Positions 1-14,534 of a DNA stretch of 64,000 nucleotides are shown here, in pieces (positions within the stretch are counted from its first letter, which is position 1; every line of letters begins with the position of its first letter). A model generated the notes under the pieces. It was not told the DNA's origin. It was given only the letters and a program-made list of their open reading frames with translations, and did not search any database. The stretch is taken from contig NC_030854.1 of assembly GCF_000208745.1 (NCBI RefSeq), positions 1,019,154 through 1,083,153 of the forward strand, given 5' to 3'. This stretch comes from Theobroma cacao (taxonomy: Eukaryota; Streptophyta; Magnoliopsida; Malvales; Malvaceae). The translations under genes were made by a program, and so were the position numbers.

Positions 1-3000
1 CTCATCTCGAGAATGGGCACAGCTTGGGGTAAGCAAGCATTCCGTTGAGTTCAGGTCCTGTGAGAAAAGTCGAAACCTTAACTCGCAGATGTATTTTAGA
101 TTACTAAAGAAAACGTGAAACAAGCCAGGTAGATATAAGATCCTAACTCTATGACTATCTACACTTTGCTCAAAATATTAACTACAAGGGAAGGATATAA
201 AACTATGTTGTTTCTACACAGAAGAGATAAACAAACCTGATTAATAAAGCCTAGCACTTGCTGTTCCTTGAACAAAGGATCCTCCTCTAATGTAACATTG
301 GTGGCAGATTCTTTCTCCTGGTTAAACGCACCTACGTCTTGCATAGACGTGTCAAGAAGTTTTTTGCAGCCCACAAGATAATCCCGCCGTACAAAATATT
401 GTGAAGAGTATCTTCTTTTAGTAGACGATTGCCTTTTCTTAACCTGTAAACAGATTGTATAGTAATAAATTCAGGTGCAAACTTGAAATGTTGAAGTATT
501 TGGAGTCAACGAAATGATTTATGGTTCGTTATGTACTTTTTGCATGTAAAATATGTATTTTCTTAGTAAAAAACGCAAACTTTCCATGAAGAATTGAAAT
601 GCTAAAAATCTACTTCAGTTTTCACACTGCAGCTTATAGGTCTAAGGCAGAAGAAATATAGCCCGACCCAGCCCCAATTCTAGCCACCTTTCTGCACTTT
701 TCTTCAAAAATTTTGAATGAAACCCTATTTGAGACTTTTAAGTTTATTTAATATAGCAGGCAGTAAAACTAACCTTGAGTATTGCAGACAGGTTGCCGAA
801 ATGCTCCTTGAACAGATCACTGTCTTCAGACTTCATATGGAAAGCATTAATAACCATAGCGTCGTGCTCTGTTTTGTCAGAAGACAATTGCTATATCACG
901 TCAGAAACAGCCTTGTGGTGAACATTTCTACTCCCGTGCCAAGAAGACTATAATTCTTGTTCAGAAAATCAGAACTACTAAGACAAGTATGTTCTGAGGT
1001 AGCAGCCTTACCGTCGTCTACAAAATGGCCCCTATAACCCAAAGATTGTTCACTCTCACTTGGTATCTCAGCTAGGCCTTGCACTGCAAAAGATATACCA
1101 GAAAGGTCAACAACAATCCATCTTAGGCTAAGAGTAGCTTAATTACTTAGTCCCTTGTTTATAATAGTTCCCTTCTTGACATTGCAGTTTCTCTCAGAGT
1201 ATTTAGTCCCTCAACACAAGTCGTAACCACTTTCTTCAACTATGCTGCCCTTGAATTTCAAAGAAATTTAATTTCAAGATAGAAGTTAGCCGTACCCAGC
1301 TTTGGCGATGACACTGGCATCTTTAAATGGTTCGGATTTTGCACCTCTGGGGAATTCAGCAGATCCAGACGTACATTATAGACAGTAAACCAATGATCTT
1401 CTGTGGCAGAGCTGCTGAAGTGAATATAAAAGACCATCAGGCATGAGGATAGAAACTAAAAGTAAGTGCGCCTAGATGTGATGGAAAATATTTAATCCTC
1501 ACCTAGCAAATTCTTCTGGGGATTCAGAACTTTGGCTTTTACTAACATTTGAAGAACTTCTGCATAGGCTACTGAGGCACGAGTTGCGACCTCCTGACCC
1601 ACGACCAAATGGAGTTTGATGTTCATGGCACAATGAAGCGTAAGCCCCACCATTGCTAATCAAAGGTGACAAAATTTTTGGTTCTACTTCCTTTTGCTTG
1701 GGAGGCATCAACAAGGACAATAAACCAAGATCAATCAAATACAAATCATTTCAGCAGAGGGAAAATAACTATTTTGGATCATGTATAAGAGAGAAATTAT
1801 TCCCAACTAATTGAAGGGATAAAATGATCAGTTTATATCTAAGAACAAGTTCAGTGAAAAATGAAAGTAATCTGGCTGAAAAGAACTAAATTTAATAAAA
1901 ATAACTGGTGTGCAAGTTCACATGGTTACAGAAACAAAAAGTACTATCGTGGTCATTACTCCAAAATTCTTATTGGTTTCATTTAGTATGTGGTCACATC
2001 AGAAACAAATGTTGGGAGAATGTTATTAATCCTGTAAATGAGGGGGGAAGGAACCACTTTGTTTATTTATTTTTTCTTTTCTTTGCATTTTCACCTTAGA
2101 AGTATGAATTCAAATCAACATGTCAGATTGTACCATCAAGGATACCTGGGGTGAAGTGAACTCAAGATTTCTCTGGACAAAATCAGAGCTTGTTACTTTG
2201 TCTTGCGCCCATTTTGGAAGTCTTGAAATGCTTAATTTAAATGCATAGGTTTCTTGGGTATCCAATCCACGATAATTCGCTCTTTGTTTAAGTTGACTTG
2301 AGCTCTCCGTTGGCAGTACATCTTTGAAATCAATTCTGCATGGTAGGTCTCCCTCTCCACAAATCATGGCTTCACTAAAACCTACTGGCAGGGCTGGGGT
2401 TCTTGGAGACAATGAAACAGAAGTTTCCTTCACTTTCTGTAACATCCTGAAAGCCAAGCGGGCAGGAAGTTTCCACACAAAAATACAACCATCACCTCCT
2501 ACCTGAGCGCATCATAAATTTATGTTATAGGGAAGAGTAAAAAAAATTGAGATGAATTTAGTGAACGAACATAATATAGTTTGCATAAATTAGTTCAAAT
2601 TCAGTTATATGATTTCAAAAATGATAATTAAGAAATGATAGAAACTCACAGAAACTATATGCTTGCAATCTGGTAAAAAAATGACTCCGGTCACAACTTC
2701 TCCATGTCCTACGGCTTTGGCAATCATCTCTCCGCTTAAAAAGTCGTACACACAGATAGACTTGTTTGAAAATGAACATACAAGATAGCTGCCGCTAGGG
2801 TCCATTGTAACCTATCAAACATATTTAACTGTCAGCAGCAGAATACATTGATGGTGCACATCCTACTGATCATTAACTCACAAGTCATAACTCACCTTTA
2901 TCGGGTCACCAAAGTCTTTATTATGCTTGAATGATCTAATAAGCTTTCCACTAACAATGTCAAATGTGTTTATCTTCTTATCCTATGAATAAAAATAAGC

Positions 3001-6000
3001 AGAAAACAATTAAAAAAATTGGGATTTCAATGATGAGGCATCAGCAAATTATGTCAAACAGACAGTCAACTAAAGGTTATTTTCTAATGAGTAGCATTTA
3101 CACTACAAATGGGGGCTGATTGCACAAAAACTTTTGAAGCAGCCCTTGAAGTTGCCTTTGGAATAGTGCTAATTGGTCCCTTATAACTAATAAGATGCTA
3201 ACTTACCTGGCCAACAGTGACAACAACCTCCATTACTGGATCTACAGACATATCATAGACAGTTCCATGAGATGCCATTTGATGGTGGCGACGTGAAATC
3301 TTGCATCTGCTATCAGTTAAACTGACATCACGGAACACAAGGGACCTGTGGGGAGTAAACAAAAACATTAACTAAAATGAGCCATATGGGCGTCCATGGT
3401 GAGTAATCATTTGATAAAAATAAAAATTGCATGACACAAATATTAAATCAAAATCAAAATCATTTGGTTTGTTGAAAGATATTTAACAAATTAAAGCCAT
3501 TTCAAATGCCATTGAAACAAAATTAAACTATCTAGAGTACAACCTAAATAACAGTGCTTGAAGGAGCATCCTAACAAAGATTTCCTTTTATCAGGTCTCA
3601 TTACTATACATAAAGCAAAATACCTATCAGCACTGCAACTCAGAATCTTACATCCATTGGAAGCAAGTTTGACAGAAGTCACAGCAGCTGAGTGGTCATC
3701 TATACTTTCAATGAGATTAAAATTCCTGACATGAAAGGCATTAGATCAAGTAACATACAGATCCAACAAGCTCAAATAAATTTACAAAAAGAGAAAAAGA
3801 GATGCTAAAATACTCAATCAAAACCTTTTAACATCGTAGAGATGGATTATTCGATCCCGCCCCCCAGAAGCAAGCAAGTAATGATTGTCCATGTCTCCTC
3901 CAGAATCAGCATCCTTGGTGCTTGACAAGCTAAAACTCAATGAGAGAATCTCGGCATCATGGGAATCCTGTCACATTAAATATTGTAATTTACTGTAAAA
4001 TGGACAGAATTTAGGAAACTAGTTACAAACATAGTTACTATAGTCACAGCACTCAATTCTTTTTCAAACTAATATCTTCATGTAATATGATGGTCACCAA
4101 GTTTACCTTAATGCATGTATAATCAGAATTGTGAAGATCATAGATATGAAGGTTTCCCTCACAATCACCAACAGCCATGAATTTTCCATCTGAACTAACT
4201 GCCATCGAGCGGAAACCTTGATTGCCAAAAGTTGTATCTGCAGTGGCGATTTCAAAACTTCCAGCACTCACTGCTTCAAAAAAAAAATTCCAGCAGTTGA
4301 GGGNGGGGGGGGGGGGGGAACACAAATAAGAATCAACTTATAAAAACACAATTTGAAAAAATTAACCAACTATAAATAAAAAGTTCATAATAACTCCAAA
4401 AATAGTTAAAGTACTGGGAATTAAAACTTGAAAAATCTGCACATTTTCACATGTTTCCAAAATGCTAGGACCTCTTACAAATGTGGCCTTTACCTATATT
4501 CATAGCCCCCACTGGTTCATTGATCAAAGAATTACTGTCAACAGTATCCCCTAACAAATTCGGTTGTAAGACAAGATCCCATAACCTAATTGTGCCATCA
4601 GCTGAACATGTTGCAAAGGAGACTCCTCCAGAACATCCCATAGCAGCACACATAAGAGATGGATCGTGCATGTTTTCACAACAGAGATTCTTGATATCCC
4701 ATATACAAGCAGAATGAGAATTAAGAACAAAGGACCTGGTAGCCTGGAAGGATGACAATAAAAGTTTGCTTAATCAAGTTCTAATCTATTAATAAGCTCC
4801 AAAAACCAACTTAAGGAATAGTACTAATGTTATATGGAACACAATCACCTCATTCTGTTCATGGAAGTCCCATATATGGAGACTATGATCTCCATAGACA
4901 ACGACTGCAAAGGAGAAAAATTGAAACTTGACCATTATAAGTTGCAAACAAGAAGAAATATCAAGAGTCGAGACAACTAACTGAGCTATAAGCTCACCAA
5001 GCTTTTCTGAGATGAACTGACAAGCAACTGCATCAGGAAGAGTAGGTGCTGATTGTAAATTTTTTTCACTGGATTTAGGGCAAAAATGATCAATTACCCC
5101 ACGGCATGTTTTGGCCTTTGTATACAGTAAACTTCCAACGTATCTGAGATCCTCAACTTTAAAGAGTTGTACTAGTCCGTTACTGCATGCACAAGCAATT
5201 AACTTGCTGGATGCAGATAGTGCAAATCCTTTTTCAACCTGAAAGTTAATTTTTGAATGCATCAAACATGATCTCAATTGCAATAATTGAGATATAAAAT
5301 TAAATGTAGTTTTAGACAGTCAAGACCACATGTTACTAACTGCTTTCATCAGTCTGATTCTCCAAGCATAAATTATGCATCTTATCAAAATCACATTCTG
5401 TAATTCAGAAGCCTCAGTGAAAGAAACTTTCCAGCTGTGTCAGCAAGCAATAATCAACTAACTCAGCTGCATCCAACCATCCTTACAGTACAATTAAAAT
5501 CCTCATCACATCCAAAATTTGAAACTGTGGCAAATGATCATTACTTCAGCATTTTGTGAACAATGACTATGGCTCCAACATGGGCCTTCTTGAATCCATC
5601 TTGACAGCCTATTTAATATGTTAGACCTCAAAAAACATTCCCAGATTTCTTGGTGTGCTGATTCACTTATATCCAAAACAAACAACATAGGATTGGAAGT
5701 CAAACAACATAGGATTGGAAGTCAAACATACCTTTAAATCAACCGAATTTCTTAATGACAACTCAGAATCTATGAGGCATAGAACTCCTGTAAGTAAAAG
5801 GAAGGGGATGGCACTTATTGACTATGCTTTTGAAACTCTAAACAATTTCTTAAATAAACTATAAAGCAACATTCAACCTGCATCAGTCAGCGCGTATATA
5901 GGAAAAAGCTCATCAACCTGATCACAGTTCACAACTCTACCCTCGGTCCAGATGGCAGACGCGACAGATACAAATGAACTTCCTTTCTGAGGACCAAGAT

Positions 6001-7122
6001 TAATAGGCTTCGCACGAATAGAAAGTGAAATTGTTCCTTTGTTCATGCGAGTCCTTGGAGATGCTCCAACTGCCCAGAATTTCAGGTGCTTCTTCCCGGC
6101 AGTAACAATGTATTTTGAATCTGAAGAGAAAGTGACAGACGTAACAGCAGAACAAGATGAACTTGCTTTAAGCTTTGTAACCAAAATCCCACTCCGCCAA
6201 TCCCATAGGTAAATGTATCCCCCAACAGACACCAAATGTTCCCCTACAAAAACCAACGAAAATGGCTTAAAAAAAGAAGAAGAAGAATATACAAATTTTG
6301 CTGGTAACATAAACATGACCATGAGATAGATTCCCCAATCTATTGCTAGTGACTAACCATCAGATGAGAAAGCAATGCACTCTACTCCATATAGATGACC
6401 TTTCAGCTCAGATATGAAGGCAAGGGTCGCACAATCCCACACTAACACCGAAGGTTGATGCCCTGACTGCAAAACCACATTAGATGCATATACATAATAA
6501 CAAAACACAAACATAAGTGATTTGCCATTGCAGTAGCTAACCAAATACATAAACATAAAATTAGCCAACGAAGGAAAAAAAAAAAAGGATAGTGAACCTG
6601 TGAATTATTCTCACAATTGAACAAAGTTCTCTTAAAATCATTGAAAAGTAAACTTTAATTACTAACTCAAACCTTCTAAAATCGAAATTAGCAAAAGAGA
6701 AGAGAATCCATGACCATGAACAGATTAAACGAAAATTCTTCGATTAAAAGCGTTTTCAGTACCTCACCAGCAGCTACGTAGCGGCCGTCACGCGACACGG
6801 CAACGCAGCTCAAAGGTTTAGGCATTCGATGAGAGAGCATGAGATGCGATTGCGTTCCCTTTTCCACATCGTAAACCACCGCAACGCAACCGGCCACGTA
6901 AACGCAGGTCGAGGCCGTTACGCTGGAAGCTAATCCGTTTTCATTTTTGGCTGTTAATCCTATAATCTCTTTCAAAACCAGCTGCGATTTCAACCACGCA
7001 AAACAGAGAAACATCAGAAAATCGATTAGATATTCTGCAATTTCTTTTGTTACAAATTAGGGATTGATATCTACCTTTGATGATGCTGGATCTGATTTCT
7101 TGAGCTTCCGATTCGTTTTCAT
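1..7122 (-). CDS. WD40-repeat protein, MAPKBP1/WDR62-like (3' end off the window)
   Basis: Long WD40 scaffold protein, expected to form two beta-propellers followed by a disordered tail; the animal relatives MAPKBP1 and WDR62 are JNK/spindle-pole scaffolds, and the plant role is not clear. Start is the ATG at 7122 (MKTNRKLKKSD). Exons read from splice signals: 7075-7122, 6763-6981, 6358-6466, 5878-6243, 5732-5787, 4998-5238, 4849-4904, 4494-4743, 4107-4270, 3825-3967, 3624-3725, 3207-3345, 2896-2982, 2650-2811, 2146-2502, 1503-1696, 1296-1414, 1012-1083, 774-868, 237-443 and <1-57. Phases agree throughout, giving 1081 codons before the edge. WD-type units are visible as SVLVWD, IYLWDW, SLHIWDF, TIRLWD, LHIYDL, IHLYDV, INTFDI, ICVYDF and CIFVWK. 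From about residue 750 the propeller gives way to Ser/Lys-rich sequence. The C-terminus is missing because the window ends. The last six exons are less certain than the propeller exons. Confidence 0.88.
4301..4318. other. Poly-G run with one ambiguous base, intronic
   Basis: A G tract containing one N at 4304, in an intron of the WD40 gene. It looks like a sequencing or assembly uncertainty rather than a biological feature. Confidence 0.7.
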
Positions 7123-9936
7123 CTTTGAAGGGGAAATGGATTGAAATTTTGAAAGAGAAGTTGTTTCTGGTTTTCTGGTAACGTTCGAATAAGAGAAAGA
7201 GGGAGGGGGCGGGAAATCTGTTGAAATCAAAGATTGAAAAGATATGCGTTATGAGACACGTGTAAGCTGGCTTCAGCCGTTGATGGGGTCCGCTTCTCTG
7301 ATTGGTGTGAATAATAATGTGAATATTATATAATATATGTATAATTAAATGATTTAATCAACAAATATGAAAAAATATATTTATCAATAGGTAAATTAAC
7401 TACAAAAATATTAAATATATAAATACTTTTGAATAAATTAGATAATGAAACTAAATCTCATAAAATGATGATGATTTGCTAAGGAAACAAAAAATACGAT
7501 CACATTTAAAAAAAAAAAAGCAAAGAAAAGCATGTAATATACTTTTGAGTTTGGTAAAAGTATTATTTCCACAAAAGGAAAATATGTAATATATAAAGAT
7601 AATCACAATTTTATGAAAGAAAACAAGCTTTTTATTCACAAATTAAATGAATAATATTGTCCATAATTAATTTTAATAAAAAAAAGTGTTATACCTTTGG
7701 ATTCGATAAAAACAACAATTAATCACTAGAATCTTAAAACACATCATATTTTTATCAAATACAATAATTTAATATTTTTAATTGTAATAAATATAATAAA
7801 AAATAATAATTGATATACTCTTATATATATTATTTTGTACAATAATTTTAAAATTTTACTAGTGCAATTGAAAGATTATCATATATTTTAAGACATATTT
7901 AAAATATCAATAAATTAATATAAAAATAAATAAATAAAAATATGTATTAATATATCTTATGGACTCATACAATTTGCCAAGGACGAACCAATATGAATTT
8001 GTATGTTAATTCAGCCAAGGTGGAATTGTCGAAAGCCATTATTCATAATTCCCACCTACGTTTGACCACGACCATTTCTATATATATATAGCAGTGAGTG
8101 AGATCATGCTATGTCACGCAGCCTTTTGGGGATATGCCTATTTTCAATTACAAACCGTCAAGGACTCAAGGAGTCAAGGTCAAGGCTATTCCACCAAACT
8201 TATTGTTAAAGACCATTTGCTCTTTCGATGTCTCCTAATGCAATACGTTTGGAGGAACATAACCCAATATCAAGATCGAATTATGCAGGATTTATAATTC
8301 GTTATTAATATATTAAATTAAATTAAACTATTTATAATTGTAAATAAGATATAATTTTATTATTTAACATTTAAAGTTAATAATCATAATAATAATTATA
8401 ACTAAACAATAATATCTAGAATAATCAATTATGATTAAGAAAATATATCTATATGGGTTTAAACAGATCATAAATATGTCAAGTAAACATGCTTATACCA
8501 TTAATCAAACAAGTAATAAACGGATTATTAGTTATAGAGATTTATGATAAATATCATTAATTAAATATATTTTTAAACAAGTTAAACCAATTTAATAAGT
8601 TTGAGATTTGAATTTTTGTGTATAAATTGTGTATTAAAACAGTAAATATAATGATCAAAAACTTAAATTTATTTAACTCATATTTGTGTCATATACAAAA
8701 TTGTTTGAATCTTAACAAATAAGATAAAGAGTTCAAAAAAAAAAATTGAGAACTTAGAAAAGAGAAGATAAATTTAAGGTGACGTTTGGTACTTTACACT
8801 GCAATGTGATTATAGGTAATGTGATTGCAAAGAAAATAACATTACAGTATTTGGTATACAAACAAAACAATAATTAAAATATAATATTACAACATTTGAT
8901 TTACAAGTACTTTGCTGAGAATGTAATATTAATTTTTAAAATTACTCATAATTATTAAAATATAAATTTAATATACTTGTATTTTTATTATTAATTTTTA
9001 TATAATATAATCTCTTAAATATATTTTTAATATCATATATTTTATTTTTATTTATTATTATCATTATATATATATATTTTTTTAATATAATCTTTTATAT
9101 TATATATTTTATTTTAATTTCTTTTACCTATATTATATAAATTTTAATTTATTATATTCTATTTTATTTTAATTTTTAATTTTTATATTATATATTTTAT
9201 TTTAATATTTTTTATTTTAATTATAATATTATAAAATATTTTAACAAAGTAAAAAAGTTAAATGGTAAAAATATCTTTAATAACATTATAAAGTGTAATG
9301 TAATGTAATTGCATTGATTTTATACTGTAATTACATTATATTTTTTAACTGTAATATGATTATATTGTAATTTTATATTAAAATAATTTATTATAAAATA
9401 AATATTATAATTTAATTTAATTAAATACGTTATAAAAAATATACTTTCAATTCTCGCGTGTCAAACGCTAAGAAGAACGGCGAATCCTAGTAACCCGGTA
9501 AAACCGAGGGTTGTTGGACCAATCGAGGTAGGTAAGCAAAACCGGGAGACTACCACGTGTTGCCAAGTAGGAGTCTTTCGGTCATGGACAACACACGGAA
9601 ACATGAAATCTTTTAGTGACGAAAATACCCTTGTTTAAGTTACGTTATAACTAGTAGTAGACCGATTCTTTAGTTGTTTGCCTCCCCTGTTCCTCAACAA
9701 CCCCCGTATCCAAACCATTTAAACTTAAATTAAACCTTATTTTCTTTTCCTGTTTGTTGTTTTAATGCATGGAAGGCGAATTTCCAGCAATTTTCCTGTT
9801 TTTTTAATGTTTAATATTATTATATAATTTCATTTAAAGAGTTCCATTTAGCAATTTTTTTTTACATTAATGATCTCTATTTTAAGGGTATTTGCACACT
9901 GATCATCTCAAGCTTGCTTCTGTTTCTGAGCCTACA
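7123..9936. other. Intergenic, AT-rich; divergent promoters of the WD40 and PHT4 genes
   Basis: No supportable coding region. 7123-7300 is the WD40 5' leader/promoter side. 7300-9470 is extremely AT-rich. A 67-codon reading frame at 8094-8297 has no recognisable protein features and is probably chance. About 9470-9936 is the promoter and leader of the PHT4 gene, including a G-box-like CACGTG around 9555. Confidence 0.6.
8776..9470. mobile_element. Possible AT-rich MITE-like inverted-repeat element
   Basis: The left end reads GACGTTTGGTAC and the right end GTGTCAAACGCT, which are imperfect inverted copies of each other. Internal sub-terminal motifs (AATGTGATTGCA, TAATGTAATTGCA, ACTGTAATTACATTA) recur in both orientations. 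The interior is almost pure A/T with no ORF. This matches a non-autonomous DNA element, but I see no convincing target-site duplication. Confidence 0.35.
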
Positions 9937-12900
9937 ATGGCTGCTGGATCATTGCTACTTCATTCTTCTTCTTCTTCTTCCACCAAGCCTTCTTGCTTCT
10001 TGAGCAGATACCAATCGAGTTTGATCGAATCGAGGACGACCCAGCTCGGGTTACGAGGTAGAGTCCTTGGAAAGCAGGTCAAATGGGAGAGCTTGAGCTT
10101 GTCATCGAGAGGGAGAGATCATGCTTTGAAGAAGAAGGAGAAAGGAGGAGGAGGTGGAGGGGTGGTGGTGAGGTGTACGGCGGAGGGGATAGAAAGAAGG
10201 GTGTTGATCGGGGAAACAGCGTCGTCCGTGAGGGTGCCGGAGAGGTTCAAGGTGGTGGCTTTGATGGCCTGCGTCATGTGTTTGTGTAATGCTGATAGAG
10301 TCGTAATGTCAGTCGCCATCGTTCCTCTCGCTGATAAGCTTAATTGGTCAAATTCTTTCCTTGGCGTTGTTCAGGTAACAATCCCGAAATCATCTCTCTT
10401 TCCTTTTACCATTCTCTTGAAGATAAACAGTTTTCCTCCATTGTTAATCAGTTTCATAGAAAAATGAGGGGAAAGAAAAAATGGGGTAGGTGATTTGAGG
10501 GGTGGTTGGCAAAGCTTGAGGTGGTGGGTTCAGCCAGCAACGTGAAAACAGAAAATTAAGCAATACATATAAACCCTTATATATATACATATTAGTAAAC
10601 GTAAACAAACTTTCAAAGCGGCAGAGTCCATGGTCTGTACTGTTCTGTGGTTGTTTGGACGAGGAGAGTGGGTCTTGTCTACCTTAAAAGGCCAGGCCCA
10701 CTTCATTTTAGCGGTGGACTAAGTGGTTTGAACCGAACCCCAAAGAGTAATATACTAGTTTGGTAGCCCAGCAAGTAGTTTGCTTCTGTCCAATGTCCTT
10801 TTCTTATTAGCATATTCTTGTTCATCATTGGTTATTGGTTATTGGTTATGCTGATGAGTTTGCTTTAATTGGTTGAAGTCATCTTTTCTCTGGGGGTACA
10901 TATTCTCCTCTGCGATTGGAGGAGCCTTGGTGGACAAATATGGAGGCAAAAAAGTGCTGGCATGGGGTGTGGCTTTGTGGTCTTTGGCTACCCTTCTCAC
11001 TCCATGGGCTGCCAACCACTCAACCATTGCTCTCTTGGCTATCCGGGCTTTCTTTGGTCTGGCTGAAGGTGTTGCCCTGCCCTCCATGAGCACCCTCTTA
11101 TCAAGGTAATGCCACCTCAGTTCTCATTGAGTTATGTATTTTGTAGCAATGTTTTGATTAACATTTGGCTTTCATCATGGTTGAAGAATGAACTCAAGGT
11201 ATTCAAGATAGGATTAGGTCATGAACTAGTTCATGATCAGTTTTATAGTTTAAAGAATATGATGTTTGGCCTTTCTCCCTGGCTGATGAAAGCTGTTCTT
11301 TTTTTTCACTCTTTAGGTGGTTTCCAGGGGATGAAAGAGCAAGTGCAGTTGGTGTATCCATGGCAGGATTTCATCTTGGAAATGTAGTGGGCTTACTTCT
11401 GACTCCAATCTTGTTGTCATCCATTGGAATTTCTGGTCCTTTCATTCTCTTTTCGTCTCTGGGACTGCTATGGTTGTCATCATGGGTGTACAAAGTTACA
11501 AGTGATCCGAGAGAAAGTCCATTTGTCAGCAAATCTGAGCTGCGACTAATCCAGACTGGGAAAACTCATCCTCCAGTAAGTACTGGTGAGAGTCCACCTA
11601 TACGCCTCATCTTATCAAAGTTACCGACATGGGCAATCATATTTGCTAATGTAACTAATAATTGGGTGAGTTTTTTCATCATATCTAAAACTTCTTAGTG
11701 GCTTCATTAATTCTTTTATGAATATGTAGTAGTAACTCCTGAGACATTCATTTTATTTCAGGGATACTTTGTTCTCCTCTCATGGATGCCTGTTTATTTC
11801 AGGACAGTAAGTAGCTTATCTCTCATCAATTATTTCTTCATTTACCAAATGCTTTAAGCCTAAAACAATTTGAAGCCTTTCGAAAGAGTTGCTGGCATTC
11901 TCAGCAGCTTATAACTTTGTAGGGTACTACTTAATGGGTACGGATACATGCACATAAGCTTTTCCTAAGTTTACCTGCATTGTTCAAGCATCCAGAGACC
12001 TGTATTCTGACTCTTGCTGGTGTGTAGCATGATGAGTACTTTCATTTTCTTAGTGTAAAAAACTTTCGCTACTGGATGAATGCAGGTGTTCAATGTGAAC
12101 TTGAAACAAGCAGCTTGGTTTAGTGCTGTTCCATGGGGGACAATGGCAGTTTCAGGTTACATTGCAGGTGCAGTATCAGATTCCCTAATTAAGGATGGCT
12201 ACTCCATAACATTAGTCCGAAAGATCATGCAGGTAAATCTTTCAAAGCTATTTAACATCTTACAATAACAAGATCACATAGGACACATTGCACTCTCAGG
12301 ACTCTAAAATGAATTCTTTAAAAAAATTTGGTTTTGATGGCTAAATATTAGCCAGAGCAGATGATAATAAGAACACGCATCATAGAAGAAAAAACCATGG
12401 TAAAAAGACCTTTTGAAATTGGAAGTTCACTCCTAATTTTCATTGATTTCTTTATTTTGCTGAAAAAGATGGCAACTGCTGATGTATATTTGTAAATGTA
12501 ATAGTCTATAGGCTTCATTGGCCCTGGGGTGTCACTGCTCTGCCTAAATTTCGCAAAGTCACCTGCAGTTGCAGCTTTATTTATCACAGTAGCGCTGAGC
12601 TTCAGTTCTTTCAGCCAAGCTGGTTTTCTTCTCAATATGCAAGTAAGCTTCATTTGTTTGTCACCCTAAGATCATAACTGCCCTTAACTTTTCTGACTAC
12701 TCAACAATATTTTATCAGAAATAAAAGAATTTACCATTAAACTAAAATGCTGCTTCCTTGGTTTATCTGATCAGGACATTGCACCTCAGTATGCAGGATT
12801 TGTCCACGGTACGTTAAAGCCATTCTATCTAACAACTAGCAGATGATTTTAGTTCATATTTACTGGAGCTTTTGCAGTTTTCCTTAACTTGAGTTTCCAT

Positions 12901-13113
12901 ATTGCCATCACTAACACAGTAAGGCTATTCTTAATGGGAACAGGCATAGCAAATTCAGCAGGGACACTGGCTGCCATAATCAGCACCATTGGAACCGGTT
13001 ACTTTGTACAGTGGTTAGGATCTTTCCAGGCATTCCTCAGTGTCACAGCTGGTCTCTATTTCATTACAACCATTTTCTGGAATCTGTTTGCTACTGGGGA
13101 ACGAGTTTTCTAA
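9937..13113 (+). CDS. Plastid PHT4-family anion/phosphate transporter (major facilitator superfamily)
   Basis: SLC17-like transporter expected in a plastid membrane, moving phosphate or another organic anion. Eight exons: 9937-10374, 10879-11105, 11317-11665, 11762-11806, 12086-12232, 12505-12642, 12775-12808 and 12944-13113, total 515 aa. The first ~95 residues are Ser-rich, then basic and Gly-rich, as in a transit peptide. The MFS core follows: CNADRVVMSVAIVPLADKLNW, then SSFLWGYIFSSAIGGALVDK with the loop 2-3 signature (DKYGGKKVLAWG), RAFFGLAEGV, FHLGNVVG, NNWGYFVLLSWMPVYF, SQAGFLLNMQDIAPQYAGF, and the C-terminal LFATGERVF. The start is the first ATG in frame (MAAGSLLL); an upstream in-frame TTG was ignored. 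Exon 7 is only 34 nt. Sequence fits the PHT4;2/PHT4;3/PHT4;5 group; the neighbouring DET2 and carboxyltransferase genes favour PHT4;2 (ANTR3), but I cannot settle the exact orthologue. Confidence 0.93.
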
Positions 13114-14534
13114 TCTCGAAGAACATAAATCGATAAAGCAGCATCTAACAACAAGGCCCATACTGGGGATGTGACAGGAAATCAACAGAAGTTTAATCAA
13201 GCATTCAAAAATTTTGGGGGTTAATCACTTTTAGGCATGATTCATGAATGGTATAACAAGTGAATTTTTTAGTAACCGTACAGTTCATTCTTTGTTTTGC
13301 TTCTGGCAGAAGTGCTTCGTTCTCTTCTTCTCATTGTACATTTTTCTCTTTCCCTACCTGATATATTGATCAGATATCACTGCAGAACATTAAATTACCA
13401 TATCCAATCTCGATATATCAATTTTGAAAGAAGTTATTTTCTGAACTCTGTTCTTCTATTTTCTTCCTCGCACTTGGCAATGGAATATGATCAGAATGAC
13501 AGAATCATGAAATTTTCACCAAAATGAAAAACAAGAGAGGACCGCAGACCACTGTTGCGAGTCAACCCTGCAACTTTTGTAAGAGATAATGCCATGAATC
13601 CATGATGCTGCCATTGTTGAATTTAAGGGTAACCTGCCAATGTAGAAAATTCAACCAGCTAATGTTCTATTATTGCTATTATCATCCATCAATATTTGGC
13701 AAATACTAGCAACATATAAATTATTTGCCTAAATAATCATGAAACTGTACTGATACAAAAAAAGCTACTAAGAAATTGATTGACTTTGGATGTCCTGCAA
13801 TCAAAGTGCCATAAAGTATTAACAATTTCCATGGGACAAAGTTTTAGGTGGAACTTGTATTTGTACAAAAATAATTAGATAAAAACTCAAATATGAAGTC
13901 CAAAATGATCACTTAAATTATCTCCTTGAATAGATTAATTATAGGTAAAATATCTTTCTCTTTTGGCTTGAAATATATATGTCAATAATAGGAAAGGAGT
14001 AATACAAATTTGTCTCCATATTCTTTTTTTAATATGATACTATATATTTAATTTCTCACCATAATATTTAGTGTTTATTTGGAGGACGTAAGTCCAAATT
14101 TTCTCCATCACACATCTCAGCTGACAAAGCCCATATAACTGTTGCATATGAGACTCAGAACCAACTTTGATTCCTTCACCCTAGAGACAACAACTATTCA
14201 CCCTTTTCAACTCTCTTGCACTACTCACCTTTCTGCTCTCCTTCCTTGGATTTTCAGCCTTAATTACATCAATCCAGCATAGTTCCAGCCTTTCAGACAG
14301 GGAGTGACAGCATCCCATAATCTAAAACAATCTCCATCTTTTATAATTTTACTTTCTTTAACAATACCAGTCAAACCCAGTTTTACCAACCACTTCTTAA
14401 TTTTGTCCTATTTTATGTGATTTTTAACCAAAACCCACCAGTCAAACCAACCCAAGATTGAAGCTTTTTGGCTTAATTTCTCGCAAAGTGATCAAATATC
14501 TCTATTGGGTTCTCTTTGTTTGTTCTTAAAAGAG
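13114..14534. other. Intergenic: PHT4 3' UTR and promoter of the Mpo1-like gene
   Basis: No supportable gene. The 3' UTR of the transporter probably runs into about 13.1-13.6 kb. The remainder is AT-rich and holds the promoter and a C/T- and A/C-rich leader region upstream of 14535. Confidence 0.6.

Noticed and set aside
10119..10319. Minus-strand and alternate-frame reading frames in PHT4 exon 1
   Set aside because: Shadows of the Gly/Lys-rich transit-peptide coding sequence.
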